Source of the DNA: Ocypus olens
Lineage: Eukaryota; Arthropoda; Insecta; Coleoptera; Staphylinidae
Direction of reading: 5' to 3'
Assembly (NCBI GenBank): GCA_910593695.2
Contig: OU343051.1
Coordinates: forward strand, 31,639,931-31,703,930
Length of the DNA: 64,000 nt
A program made the position numbers and the translations under genes. Under the pieces are notes generated by a model. That model did not search any database and was not told the origin of the DNA. It saw nothing but the letters and a program-made list of their open reading frames with translations. Shown in pieces: positions 1-10,352 of this stretch (the stretch's first letter is position 1; every line of letters starts with the position of its first letter).

Positions 1-110
1 CTGGAAACGCCGAAAAACGATTAAATTTCATTTTTCTTCAAAAATTTATTTTCGTTTTTTTTTGAGTCCAGAATCACATTCTGAACACTATTTTGTTATA
101 AAAATTATTT
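1..110 (+). repeat. Partial monomer at the left window edge
   Basis: The window opens at monomer position 63 (ctggaaacg) and runs to position 172. It carries c91 and the T-run-gag linker, as in the copy at 283. The array therefore continues leftward beyond the window. Confidence 0.95.
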
Positions 111-156
111 GTGAGACTTACAGATACTGAGACAAGAAAAATTTCTTTTGATGTAA

Positions 157-193
157 ATCGTTCGGACAACTGCTGGAAACGCCGAAAAACGAT
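157..193. repeat. Inverted repeat 1 around the GC-rich core (monomer 47-83)
   Basis: The left arm ATCG+TTCGG (157-165) pairs with the right arm CCGAA, then a three-base AAA bulge, then CGAT (182-193). That is nine pairs around a 16-base spacer which holds ctgctgg. The element recurs in nearly every monomer. It could act as a protein-binding dyad or a cruciform, or be incidental; the sequence shows only the symmetry. Class T (cgtacgg), class L (ctacgaa) and some rare copies break one pair or more, and I see no compensating change in the opposite arm of the same monomer. Confidence 0.7.
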
Positions 194-234
194 TAAATTT
201 CATTTTTCTTCAAAAATTTATTTTCGTTTTTTAT
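185..234. other. Phased A/T tracts, predicted curved DNA (monomer 75-124)
   Basis: Runs of A or T are centred near monomer positions 77, 87, 95, 106 and 119, a spacing of roughly 8-13 bp that approximates the helical repeat. Phased A-tracts are known to curve DNA, and curvature is common in satellites and linked to nucleosome positioning. The T run at 117-125 is also the most variable part of the monomer, with both substitutions and length changes. The curvature is predicted from spacing only. Confidence 0.55.
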
Positions 235-237
235 CGA

Positions 238-258
238 GTCCAGAATCACATTCTGAAC
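238..258. repeat. Inverted repeat 2 (monomer 128-148)
   Basis: CAGAAT and ATTCTG are exact reverse complements separated by cac. After one c/a mismatch the arms continue with GT and AC, giving eight pairs over 21 bp. It is conserved in almost all monomers and lies in the least variable part of the unit. Exceptions are the copies reading ccacaatc (g133 to c, for example near 9968, 15643, 45010 and 50510) and the deleted copies at 39093 and 43525. It may be a binding dyad or a hairpin-forming site; function is not shown. Confidence 0.72.
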
Positions 259-268
259 ACTATTTTGT

Positions 269-276
269 TATAAAAA
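269..276 (+). promoter_or_regulatory. TATAAAAA match in each monomer (weak promoter candidate)
   Basis: TATAAAAA at monomer 159-166 fits the TATA-box consensus TATAWAWR and is present in nearly every copy; exceptions include 25141, where it reads tttaaaaa, and 60001, where it reads tgtaaaaa. Satellites are often transcribed, so a start about 30 bp downstream, at the beginning of the next monomer, is conceivable. In DNA with about 71% A+T such a match also arises easily by chance, and nothing else supports a promoter. Confidence 0.15.
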
Positions 277-1828
277 TTATTTGTGAGACTTACAGAAACT
301 GAGACAAGAAAAATTTCTTTTGATGTAAATCGTTCGGACAACTGCTGGAAACGCCGAAAAACGATTAAATTTCATTTTTCTTCAAAAATTTATTTTCGTT
401 TTTTTTTGAGTCCAGAATCACATTCTGAACACTATTTTGTTATAAAAATTATTTGTGAGACTTACAGAAACTGAGACAAGCAAAATTTCTTTTGGTGTAA
501 ATCGTTCGGACAACTGCTGGAAACGCCGAAAAACGATTAAATTTCATTTTTCTTCAAAATTTTATTTTCGTTTTTTATCGAGTCCAGAATCACATTCTGA
601 ACACTATTTTGTTATAAAAATTATTTGTGAGACTTACAGAAACTGAGACAAGAAAAATTTCTTTTGATGTAAATCGTTCGGACAACTGCTGGAAACGCCG
701 AAAAACGATTAAATTTCATTTTTCTTCAAAAATTTATTTTCGTTTTTTTTTGAGTCCAGAATCACATTCTGAACACTATTTTGTTATAAAAATTATTTGT
801 GAGACTTACAGAAACTGAGACAAGCAAAATTTCTTTTGGTGTAAATCGTTCGGACAACTGCCGGAAACGCCGAAAAACGATTAAATTTCATTTTTCTTCA
901 AAAATTTATTTTCGTTTTTTATCGAGTCCAGAATCACATTCTGAACACTATTTTGTTATAAAAATTATTTGTGAGACTTACAGAAACTGAGACAAGAAAA
1001 ATTTCTTTTGATGTAAATCGTTCGGACAACTGCTGGAAACGCCGAAAAACGATTAAATTTAATTTTTCTTCAAAAATTTATTTCGTTTTTTTTTGAGTCC
1101 AGAATCACATTCTGAACACTATTTTGTTATAAAAATTATTTGTCAGACTTACAGAAACTGAGACAAGCAAAATTTCTTTTGGTGTAAATCGTTCGGACAA
1201 GTGCTGGAAACGCCGAAAAACGATTAAATTTAATTTTTCTTCAAAAATTTATTTTCGTTTTTTATCGAGTCCAGAATCACATTCTGAACACTATTTTGTT
1301 ATAAAAATTATTTGTGAGACTTACAGAAACTGAGACAGGAAAAATTTCTTTTGGTGTATATCGTTCGGACAACTGCTGGAAACGCCGAAAAACGATTAAA
1401 TTTCATTTTTCTTCAAAAATTTATTTTCGTTTTTTATCGAGTCCAGAATCACATTCTGAACACTATTTTGTTATAAAAATTATTTGTGAGACTTACAGAT
1501 ACTGAGACAAGAAAAATTTCTTTTGATGTAAATCGTTCGGACAACTGCTGGAAACGCCGAAAAACGATTAAATTTCATTTTTCTTCAAAAATTTATTTTC
1601 GTTTTTTATCGAGTCCAGAATCACATTCTGAACACTATTTTGTTATAAAAATTATTTGTGAGACTTACAGAAACTGAGACAAGAAAAATTTCTTTTGATG
1701 TAAATCGTTCGGACAACTGCTGGAAACGCCGAAAAACGATTAAATTTAATTTTTCTTCAAAAATTTATTTCGTTTTTTTTTGAGTCCAGAATCACATTCT
1801 GAACACTATTTTGTTATAAAAATTATTT

Positions 1829-3374
1829 GTGAGACTTACAGAAACTGAGACAAGCAAAATTTCTTTTGGTGTAAATCGTTCGGACAACTGCTGGAAACGC
1901 CGAAAAACGATTAAATTTCATTTTTCTTCAAAAATTTATTTTCGTTTTTTATCGAGTCCAGAATCACATTCTCAACACTATTTTGTTATAAAAATTATTT
2001 GTGAGACTTACAGAAACTGAGACAGGAAAAATTTCTTTTGGTGTATATCGTTCGGACAACTGCTGGAAACGCCGAAAAACGATTAAATTTCATTTTTCTT
2101 CAAAAATTTATTTTCGTTTTTTATCGAGTCCAGAATCACATTCTGAACACTATTTTGTTATAAAAATTATTTGTGAGACTTACAGAAACTGAGACAAGAA
2201 AATATTCTTTTGATGTAAATCGTTCGGACAACTGCTGGAAACGCCGAAAAACGATTAAATTTAATTTTTCTTCAAAAATTTATTTCGTTTTTTTTTGAGT
2301 CCAGAATCACATTCTGAACACTATTTTGTTATAAAAATTATTTGTGAAACTTACAGAAACTGAGACAAGCAAAATTTCTTTTGGTGTAAATCGTTCGGAC
2401 AACTGCTGGAAACGCCGAAAAACGATTAAATTTCATTTTTCTTCAAAAATTTATTTTCGTTTTTTTTCGAGTCCAGAATCACATACTGAACACTATTTTG
2501 TTATAAAAATTATTTGTGAGACTTACAGAAACTGAGACAGGAAAAATTTCTTTTGGTGTATATCGTTCGGACAACTGCTGGAAACGCCGAAAAACGATTA
2601 AATTTCATTTTTCTTCAAAAATTTATTTTCGTTTTTTATCGAGTCCAGAATCACATTCTGAACACTATTTTGTTATAAAAATTATTTGTGAGACTTACAG
2701 ATACTGAGACAAGAAAAATTTCTTTTGATGTAAATCGTTCGGACAACTGCTGGAAACGCCGAAAAACGATTAAATTTCATTTTTCTTCAAAAATTTATTT
2801 TCGTTTTTTATCGAGTCCAGAATCACATTCTGAACACTATTTTGTTATAAAAATTATTTGTGAGACTTACAGAAACTGAGACAAGAAAAATTTCTTTTGA
2901 TGTAAATCGTTCGGACAACTGCTGGAAACGCCGAAAAACGATTAAATTTCATTTTTCTTCAAAAATTTATTTTCGTTTTTTTTTGAGTCCAGAATCACAT
3001 TCTGAACACTATTTTGTTATAAAAATTATTTGTGAGACTTACAGAAACTGAGACAAGCAAAATTTCTTTTGGTGTAAATCGTTCGGACAACTGCTGGAAA
3101 CGCCGAAAAACGATTAAATTTCATTTTTCTTCAAAAATTTATTTTCGTTTTTTATCGAGTCCAGAATCACATTCTGAACACTATTTTGTTATAAAAATTA
3201 TTTGTGAGACTTACAGAAACTGAGACAAGAAAAATTTCTTTTGATGTAAATCGTTCGGACAACTGCTGGAAACGCCGAAAAACGATTAAATTTAATTTTT
3301 CTTCAAAAATTTATTTCGTTTTTTTTTGAGTCCAGAATCACATTCTGAACACTATTTTGTTATAAAAATTATTT
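1829..3374 (+). repeat. 9-monomer higher-order repeat, copy 1 (1546 bp)
   Basis: Nine successive monomers start at 1829, 2001, 2173, 2344, 2516, 2688, 2860, 3032 and 3204. They include the rare markers ctcaacac near 1971, aaaatattc near 2207, and catactgaac near 2482. All of these return in the same order 1546 bp later. The length is 9x172 minus 2, because two monomers carry the one-base deletion at tatttcg. Confidence 0.9.
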
Positions 3375-4920
3375 GTGAGACTTACAGAAACTGAGACAAG
3401 CAAAATTTCTTTTGGTGTAAATCGTTCGGACAACTGCTGGAAACGCCGAAAAACGATTAAATTTAATTTTTCTTCAAAAATTTATTTTCGTTTTTTATCG
3501 AGTCCAGAATCACATTCTCAACACTATTTTGTTATAAAAATTATTTGTGAGACTTACAGAAACTGAGACAGGAAAAATTTCTTTTGGTGTATATCGTTCG
3601 GACAACTGCTGGAAACGCCGAAAAACGATTAAATTTCATTTTTCTTCAAAAATTTATTTTCGTTTTTTATCGAGTCCAGAATCACATTCTGAACACTATT
3701 TTGTTATAAAAATTATTTGTGAGACTTACAGAAACTGAGACAAGAAAATATTCTTTTGATGTAAATCGTTCGGACAACTGCTGGAAACGCCGAAAAACGA
3801 TTAAATTTAATTTTTCTTCAAAAATTTATTTCGTTTTTTTTTGAGTCCAGAATCACATTCTGAACACTATTTTGTTATAAAAATTATTTGTGAGACTTAC
3901 AGAAACTGAGACAAGCAAAATTTCTTTTGGTGTAAATCGTTCGGACAACTGCTGGAAACGCCGAAAAACGATTAAATTTCATTTTTCTTCAAAAATTTAT
4001 TTTCGTTTTTTTTCGAGTCCAGAATCACATACTGAACACTATTTTGTTATAAAAATTATTTGTGAGACTTACAGAAACTGAGACAGGAAAAATTTCTTTT
4101 GGTGTATATCGTTCGGACAACTGCTGGAAACGCCGAAAAACGATTAAATTTCATTTTTCTTCAAAAATTTATTTTCGTTTTTTATCGAGTCCAGAATCAC
4201 ATTCTGAACACTATTTTGTTATAAAAATTATTTGTGAGACTTACAGATACTGAGACAAGAAAAATTTCTTTTGATGTAAATCGTTCGGACAACTGCTGGA
4301 AACGCCGAAAAACGATTAAATTTCATTTTTCTTCAAAAATTTATTTTCGTTTTTTATCGAGTCCAGAATCACATTCTGAACACTATTTTGTTATAAAAAT
4401 TATTTGTGAGACTTACAGAAACTGAGACAAGAAAAATTTCTTTTGATGTAAATCGTTCGGACAACTGCTGGAAACGCCGAAAAACGATTAAATTTCATTT
4501 TTCTTCAAAAAATTATTTTCGTTTTTTTTTGAGTCCAGAATCACATTCTGAACACTATTTTGTTATAAAAATTATTTGTGAGACTTACAGAAACTGAGAC
4601 AAGCAAAATTTATTTTGGTGTAAATCGTTCGGACAACTGCTGGAAACGCCGAAAAACGATTAAATTTCATTTTTCTTCAAAAATTTATTTTCGTTTTTTA
4701 TCGAGTCCAGAATCACATTCTGAACACTATTTTGTTATAAAAATTATTTGTGAGACTTACAGAAACTGAGACAAGAAAAATTTATATTGATGTAAATCGT
4801 TCGGACAACTGCTGGAAACGCCGAAAAACGATTAAATTTCATTTTTCTTCAAAAATTTATTTTCGTTTTTTTTTGAGTCCAGAATCACATTCTGAACACT
4901 ATTTTGTTATAAAAATTATT
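3375..4920 (+). repeat. 9-monomer higher-order repeat, copy 2 (1546 bp)
   Basis: This matches 1829-3374 monomer by monomer at a constant offset of 1546: ctcaacac near 3517, aaaatattc near 3747, catactgaac near 4028, the t17 copy at 4234. Differences from copy 1 are few: the first monomer has a91 where copy 1 has c91, 2344 starts gtgaaact where 3890 has gtgagact, the copy at 4406 reads aaaaaattatttt, and the copy at 4578 has tttattttgg. Such close agreement points to a recent tandem duplication of the 9-mer. Confidence 0.88.
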
Positions 4921-5608
4921 TGTGAGACTTACAGATACTGAGACAAGAAAAATTTCTTTTGATGTAAATCGTTCGGACAACTGCTGGAAACGCCGAAAAA
5001 CGATTAAATTTCATTTTTCTTCAAAAATTTATTTTCGTTTTTTATCGAGTCCAGAATCACATTCTGAACACTATTTTGTTATAAAAATTATTTGTGAGAC
5101 TTACAGAAACTGAGACAAGAAAAATTTCTTTTGATGTAAATCGTTCGGACAACTGCTGGAAACGCCGAAAAACGATTAAATTTCATTTTTCTTCAAAAAT
5201 TTATTTTCGTTTTTTTTTGAGTCCAGAATCACATTCTGAACACTATTTTGTTATAAAAATTATTTGTGAGACTTACAGAAACTGAGACAAGCAAAATTTC
5301 TTTTGGTGTAAATCGTTCGGACAACTGCTGGAAACGCCGAAAAACGATTAAATTTCATTTTTCTTCAAAATTTTATTTTCGTTTTTTATCGACTCCAGAA
5401 TCACATTCTGAACACTATTTTGTTATAAAAATTATTTGTGAGACTTACAGAAACTGAGACAAGAAAAATTTCTTTTGATGTAAATCGTTCGGACAACTGC
5501 TGGAAACGCCGAAAAACGATTAAATTTAATTTTTCTTCAAAAATTTATTTCGTTTTTTTTTGAGTCCAGAATCACATTCTGAACACTATTTTGTTATAAA
5601 AATTATTT

Positions 5609-5666
5609 GTGAGACTTACAGAAACTGAGACAAGCAAAATTTCTTTTGGTGTAAATCGTTCGGACA
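5609..5666 (+). repeat. Monomer cut by the N run, left part
   Basis: It begins gtgagact and carries c27 and g41; it stops at monomer position 58 (cggaca) where N begins. Confidence 0.95.
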
Positions 5667-5866
5667 NNNNNNNNNNNNNNNNNNNNNNNNNNNNNNNNNN
5701 NNNNNNNNNNNNNNNNNNNNNNNNNNNNNNNNNNNNNNNNNNNNNNNNNNNNNNNNNNNNNNNNNNNNNNNNNNNNNNNNNNNNNNNNNNNNNNNNNNNN
5801 NNNNNNNNNNNNNNNNNNNNNNNNNNNNNNNNNNNNNNNNNNNNNNNNNNNNNNNNNNNNNNNNNN
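5667..5866. other. Assembly gap of exactly 200 N
   Basis: The run is exactly 200 N inside the satellite. The left flank stops at monomer position 58 and the right flank resumes at position 116 (gttttttatcgag). An in-phase gap would need 57+172k bases (57, 229, 401 and so on), so 200 does not fit. A round number that breaks the phase marks a placeholder, as scaffolding software inserts, and not a measured length. The flanks also belong to different array domains. Confidence 0.95.
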
Positions 5867-6093
5867 GTTTTTTATCGAGTCCAGAATCACATTCTGAACA
5901 CTATTTTGTTATAAAAATTATTGTGAGACTTACAGAAACTGAGACAAGAAAATTTCTTTTGATGTAAATCGTTCGGACAACTGCTGGAAACGCCGAAAAA
6001 CGATTAAATTTAATTTTTCTTCAAAAATTTATTTTCGTTTTTTTTTGAGTCCAGAATCACATTCTGAACACTATTTTGTTATAAAAATTATTT

Positions 6094-6228
6094 GTGAGAC
6101 TTACAGAAACTGAGACAAGCAAAATTTCTTTTGATGTAAATCGTTCGGACAACTGCTGGAAACGCCGAAAAACGATTATTTGAGTCCAGAATCACATTCT
6201 GAACACTATTTTGTTATAAAAATTATTT
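6094..6228 (+). repeat. Shortened monomer, 135 bp (internal 37-bp deletion)
   Basis: The copy starts normally with c27 and a41, then passes from gatta (monomer 85) straight to tttgagtcc (monomer 123), with the junction near 6178. The loss removes most of the A/T-tract region and keeps both inverted repeats. The two copies just before it also carry single-base losses (attattgtg near 5921, aagaaaattt near 5948), so the first 400 bp right of the gap are unusually rich in indels. Confidence 0.9.
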
Positions 6229-7258
6229 GTGAGACTTACAGAAACTGAGACAGGAAAAATTTATTTTGATGTAAATCGTTCGGACAACTGCTGGAAACCC
6301 CGAAAAACGATTAAATTTAATTTTCTTCAAAAATTTATTTTCGTTTTTTTTCGAGTCCAGAATCACATTCTGAACACTATTTTGTTATAAAAATTATTTG
6401 TGAGACTTACAGAAACTGAGACAAGAAAAATTTCTTTTGATGTAAATCGTTCGGACAACTGCTGGAAACGCCGAAAAACGATTAAATTTAATTTTTCTTC
6501 AAAAATTTATTTTCGTTTTTTTTTGAGTCCAGAATCACATTCTGAACACTATTTTGTTATAAAAATTATTTGTGAGACTTACAGAAACTGAGACAAGCAA
6601 AATTTCTTTTGGTGTAAATCGTACGGACAACTGCTGGAAACGCCGAAAAACGATTAAATTTCATTTTGCTTCAAAAATTTATTTTTGTTTTTTATCGAGT
6701 CCAGAATCACATTCTGAACACTATTTTGTTATAAAATTATTTGTGAGACTTACAGAAACTGAGACAAGCAAAATTTCTTTTGGTGTAAATCGTTCGGACA
6801 ACTGCTGGAAACTACGAAAAACGATTAAATTTCATTTTTCTTCAAAAATTTATTTTCGTTTTTTATCGAGTCCAGAATCACATTCTGAACACTATTTTGT
6901 TATAAAAATTATTTGTGAGACTTACAGAAACTGAGACAAGAAAAATTTCTTTTGATGTAAATCGTTCGGACAACTGCTGGAAACGCCGAAAAACGATTAA
7001 ATTTAATTTTTCTTCAAAAATTTATTTTCGTTTTTTTTTGAGTCCAGAATCACATTCTGAACACTATTTTGTTATAAAAATTATTTGTGAGACTTACAGA
7101 AACTGAGACAAGCAAAATTTCTTTTGATGTAAATCGTTCGGACAACTGCTGGAAACGCCGAAAAACGATTAAATTTAATTTTTCTTCAAAAATTTATTTT
7201 CGTTTTTTTTTGAGTCCAGAATCACATTCTGAACACTATTTTGTTATAAAAATTATTT

Positions 7259-8633
7259 GTGAGACTTACAGAAACTGAGACAGGAAAAAATTTATTTTGA
7301 TGTAAATCGTTCGGACAACTGCTGGAAACCCGAAAAACGATTAAATTTAATTTTTCTTCAAAAATTTATTTTCGTTTTTTTTCGAGTCCAGAATCACATT
7401 CTGAACACTATTTTGTTATAAAAATTATTTGTGAGACTTACAGAAACTGAGACAAGAAAAATTTCTTTTGATGTAAATCGTTCGGACAACTGCTGGAAAC
7501 GCCGAAAAACGATTAAATTTAATTTTTCATCAAAAATTTATTTTCGTTTTTTTTTGAGTCCAGAATCACATTCTGAACACTATTTTGTTATAAAAATTAT
7601 TTGTGAGACTTACAGAAACTGAGACAAGCAAAATTTCTTTTGGTGTAAATCGTACGGACAACTGCTGGAAACGCCGAAAAACGATTAAATTTCATTTTTC
7701 TTCAAAATTTATTTTTGTTTTTTATCGAGTCCAGAATCACATTCTGAACACTATTTTGTTATAAAAATTATTTGTGAGACTTACAGAAACTGAGACAAGC
7801 AAAATTTCTTTTGGTGTAAATCGTACGGACAACTGCTGGAAACGCCGATAAACGATTAAATTTCATTTTTCTTCAAAAATTTATTTTTGTTTTTTATCGA
7901 GTCCAGAATCACATTCTGAACACTATTTTGTTATAAAAATTATTTGTGAGACTTACAGAAACTGAGACAAGCAAAATTTCTTTTGGTGTAAATCGTTCGG
8001 ACAACTGCTGGAAACTACGAAAAACGATTAAATTTCATTTTTCTTCAAAAATTTATTTTCGTTTTTTATCGAGTCCAGAATCACATTCTGAACACTATTT
8101 TGTTATAAAAATTATTTGTGAGACTTACAGAAACTGAGACAAGAAAAATTTCTTTTGATGTAAATCGTTCGGACAACTGCTGGAAACGCCGAAAAACGAT
8201 TAAATTTAATTTTTCTTCAAAAATTTATTTTCGTTTTTTTTTGAGTCCAGAATCACATTCTGAACACTATTTTGTTATAAAAATTATTTGTGAGACTTAC
8301 AGAAACTGAGACAAGCAAAATTTCTTTTGATGTAAATCGTTCGGACAACTGCTGGAAACGCCGAAAAACGATTAAATTTAATTTTTCTTCAAAAATTTAT
8401 TTTCGTTTTATTTTGAGTCCAGAATCACATTCTGAACACTATTTTGTTATAAAAATTATTTGTGAGACTTACAGAAACTGAGACAGGAAAAATTTATTTT
8501 GATGTAAATCGTTCGGACAACTGCTGGAAACCCCGAAAAACGATTAAATTTAATTTTTCTTCAAAAATTTATTTTCGTTTTTTTTCGAGTCCAGAATCAC
8601 ATTCTGAACACTATTTTGTTATAAAAATTATTT
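7259..8633 (+). repeat. 8-monomer block, matched at 12418-13793
   Basis: The order is P, B, T, T (with gccgataaacg), L, B, E, P, and it recurs 5159-5160 bp downstream; the last four monomers match at exactly 5160 (30x172). The first P copy here has one extra a (aggaaaaaattt) and a base missing at gaaacccg. The B copy at 7431 reads ttcatcaaa where its partner at 12590 reads ttcgtcaaa. Confidence 0.75.
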
Positions 8634-10352
8634 GTGAGACTTACAGAAACTGAGACAAGCAAAATTTCTTTTGGTGTAAATCGTTCGGACAACTGCTGGA
8701 AACGCCGAAAAACGATAAAATTTCATTTTTCTTCAAAAATTTATTTTTGTTTTTTATCGAGTCCAGAATCACATTCTGAACACTATTTTGTTATAAAAAT
8801 TATTTGTGAGACTTACAGAAACTGAGACAGGAAAAATTTCTTTTGATGTAAATCGTTCGGACAACTGCTGGAAACGCCGAAAAACGATTAAATTTAATTT
8901 TTCTTCAAAAATTTATTTTCGTTTTTTTTCGAGTCCAGAATCACATTCTGAACACTATTTTGTTATAAAAATTATTTGTAAGACTTACAGAAACTGAGAC
9001 AAGCAAAATTTCTTTTGATGTAAATCGTTCGGACAACTGCTGGAAACGCCGAAAAACGATTAAATTTAATTTTTCTTCAAAAATTTATTTTCGTTTTATT
9101 TTGAGTCCAGAATGACATTCTGAACACTATTTTGTTATAAAAATTATTTGTGAGACTTACAGAAACTGAGACAAGCAAAATTTCTTTTGGTGTAAATCGT
9201 TCGGACAACTGCTGGAAACGCCGAAAAACGATTAAATTTCATTTTTCTTCAAAAATTTATTTTTGTTTTTTATCGAGTCCAGAATCACATTCTGAACACT
9301 ATTTTGTTATAAAAATTATTTGTGAGACTTACAGAAACTGAGACAAGAAAAATTTCTTTTGATGTAAATCGTTCGGACAACTGCTGGAAACGCCGAAAAA
9401 CGATTAAATTTCATTTTTCTTCAAAAATTTATTTTCGTTTTTTATCGAGTCCAGAATCACATTCTGAACACTATTTTGTTATAAAAATTATTTGTGAGAC
9501 TTACAGAAACTGAGACAAGAAAAATTTCTTTTGATGTAAATCGTTCGGACAACTGCTGGAAACGCCGAAAAACGATTAAATTTAATTTTTTTTCAAAAAT
9601 TTATTTTCGTTTTTTTTTGAGTCCAGAATCACATTCTGAACACTATTTTGTTATAAAAATTATTTGTGAGACTTACAGAAACTGAGACAAGCAAAATTTC
9701 TTTTGGTGTAAATCGTTCGGACAACTGCTGGAAACGCCGAAAAACGATTAAATTTAATTTTTCTTCAAAAATTTATTTTCGTTTTTTATCGAGTCCAGAA
9801 TCACATTCTGAACACTATTTTGTTATAAAAATTATTTGTGAGACTTACAGAAACTGAGACAGGAAAAATTTCTTTTGGTGTATATCGTTCGGACAACTGC
9901 TGGAAACGCCGAAAAACGATTAAATTTCATTTTTCTTCAAAAATTTATTTTCGTTTTTTTTGAGTCCACAATCACATTCTGAACACTATTTTGTTATAAA
10001 AATTATTTGTGAGACTTACAGAAACTGAGACAAGAAAAATTTCTTTTGATGTAAATCGTTCGGACAACTGCTGGAAACGCCGAAAAACGATTAAATTTCA
10101 TTTTTCTTCAAAAATTTATTTTCGTTTTTTATCGAGTCCAGAATCACATTCTGAACACTATTTTGTTATAAAAATTATTTGTGAGACTTACAGAAACTGA
10201 GACAAGAAAAATTTCTTTTGATGTAAATCGTTCGGACAACTGCTGGAAACGCCGAAAAACGATTAAATTTAATTTTTCTTCAAAAATTTATTTTCGTTTT
10301 TTTTTGAGTCCAGAATCACATTCTGAACACTATTTTGTTATAAAAATTATTT
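8634..10352 (+). repeat. 10-monomer block, matched at 16377-18095
   Basis: The order is C, D with gtaagac, E, C, A, B, a c27/g41 copy with a91, F, A, B. It matches 16377-18095 at a constant 7743 bp offset. Private changes are few: aatgacattc near 9112, ttttttttcaaa near 9587, and gatgt near 10038 where the partner has gacgt. Its right neighbour differs from that of the partner, so the duplication edge lies at about 10353. Confidence 0.75.

Larger units (their letters stand above)
111..282 (+). repeat. Reference monomer (class A) and its coordinate system
   Basis: This copy serves as reference; monomer position n is window base 110+n. Its layout is: 1-24 near-invariant gtgagact end (this copy has t at 17 where most have a); 25-47 variable A/T stretch; 48-74 GC-rich core (16 of 27 bases G or C); 75-124 A/T-tract region; 126-172 near-invariant region with the second inverted repeat and TATAAAAA. 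Recurring variants define classes. A has a25, a27, a41, c91, c115 and ttatcgag at 121-128. B has a27, a41, a91 and a T run directly before gag. C has c27, g41, c91, t115. D has g25, a41, a91 and a T run before cgag. E has c27, a41, a91 and attttgag at 121-128. F has g25, g41, t46. T has a52. L has ta at 71-72. P has c71. Class letters are mine. Confidence 0.95.
1..5666 (+). repeat. Left array domain
   Basis: This domain has about 32 complete monomers and a distinct variant set. c91 predominates even in copies with a T run before gag, a combination that is rare further right. Monomers beginning near 971, 1658, 2173, 3204, 3719 and 5438 read tatttcg in place of tattttcg and are 171 bp or shorter. 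Class F copies (g25, g41, t46) recur at 1314, 2001, 2516, 3547 and 4062. Copies with t17 (cttacagatactg) recur at 111, 1486, 2688, 4234 and 4922. The marker classes C (t115), T, L, P and E are absent. The domain ends at the N run. Confidence 0.85.

Noticed and set aside
111..130. Splice acceptor or exon-like end at cttacag
   Set aside because: No pyrimidine tract precedes it, no exon follows, and it recurs unchanged in each monomer.
157..173. CENP-B box
   Set aside because: The core begins TTCGGACAACT, which fits the first part of the box (TTCG, four bases, A, two bases), but the required CGGG does not follow. No better match was seen on the reverse strand.
192..197. Poly(A) signal ATTAAA in each monomer
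   Set aside because: A six-base match is expected by chance in DNA this rich in A and T, and no transcript unit is visible upstream.
111..282. Hammerhead ribozyme, as found in some animal satellites
   Set aside because: GTC sites and GAAA occur, but the conserved CTGANGA core is not present on either strand; the nearest are ctgagac and ctgaaca.
111..302. Repeated 63-codon open frame, once per monomer on the + strand
   Set aside because: It opens only with GTG, ends in the next monomer, and overlaps itself by 20 bases. The one ATG of the usual monomer on this strand (position 41) is followed at once by TAA. Most recurrent variants (positions 25, 27, 41, 71, 91, 115, 121-125) change the amino acid, the opposite of coding constraint. 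Not annotated as genes.
5603..5914. Open frames across the N run on both strands
   Set aside because: They exist only because N codons contain no stop. The flanking parts are ordinary satellite.
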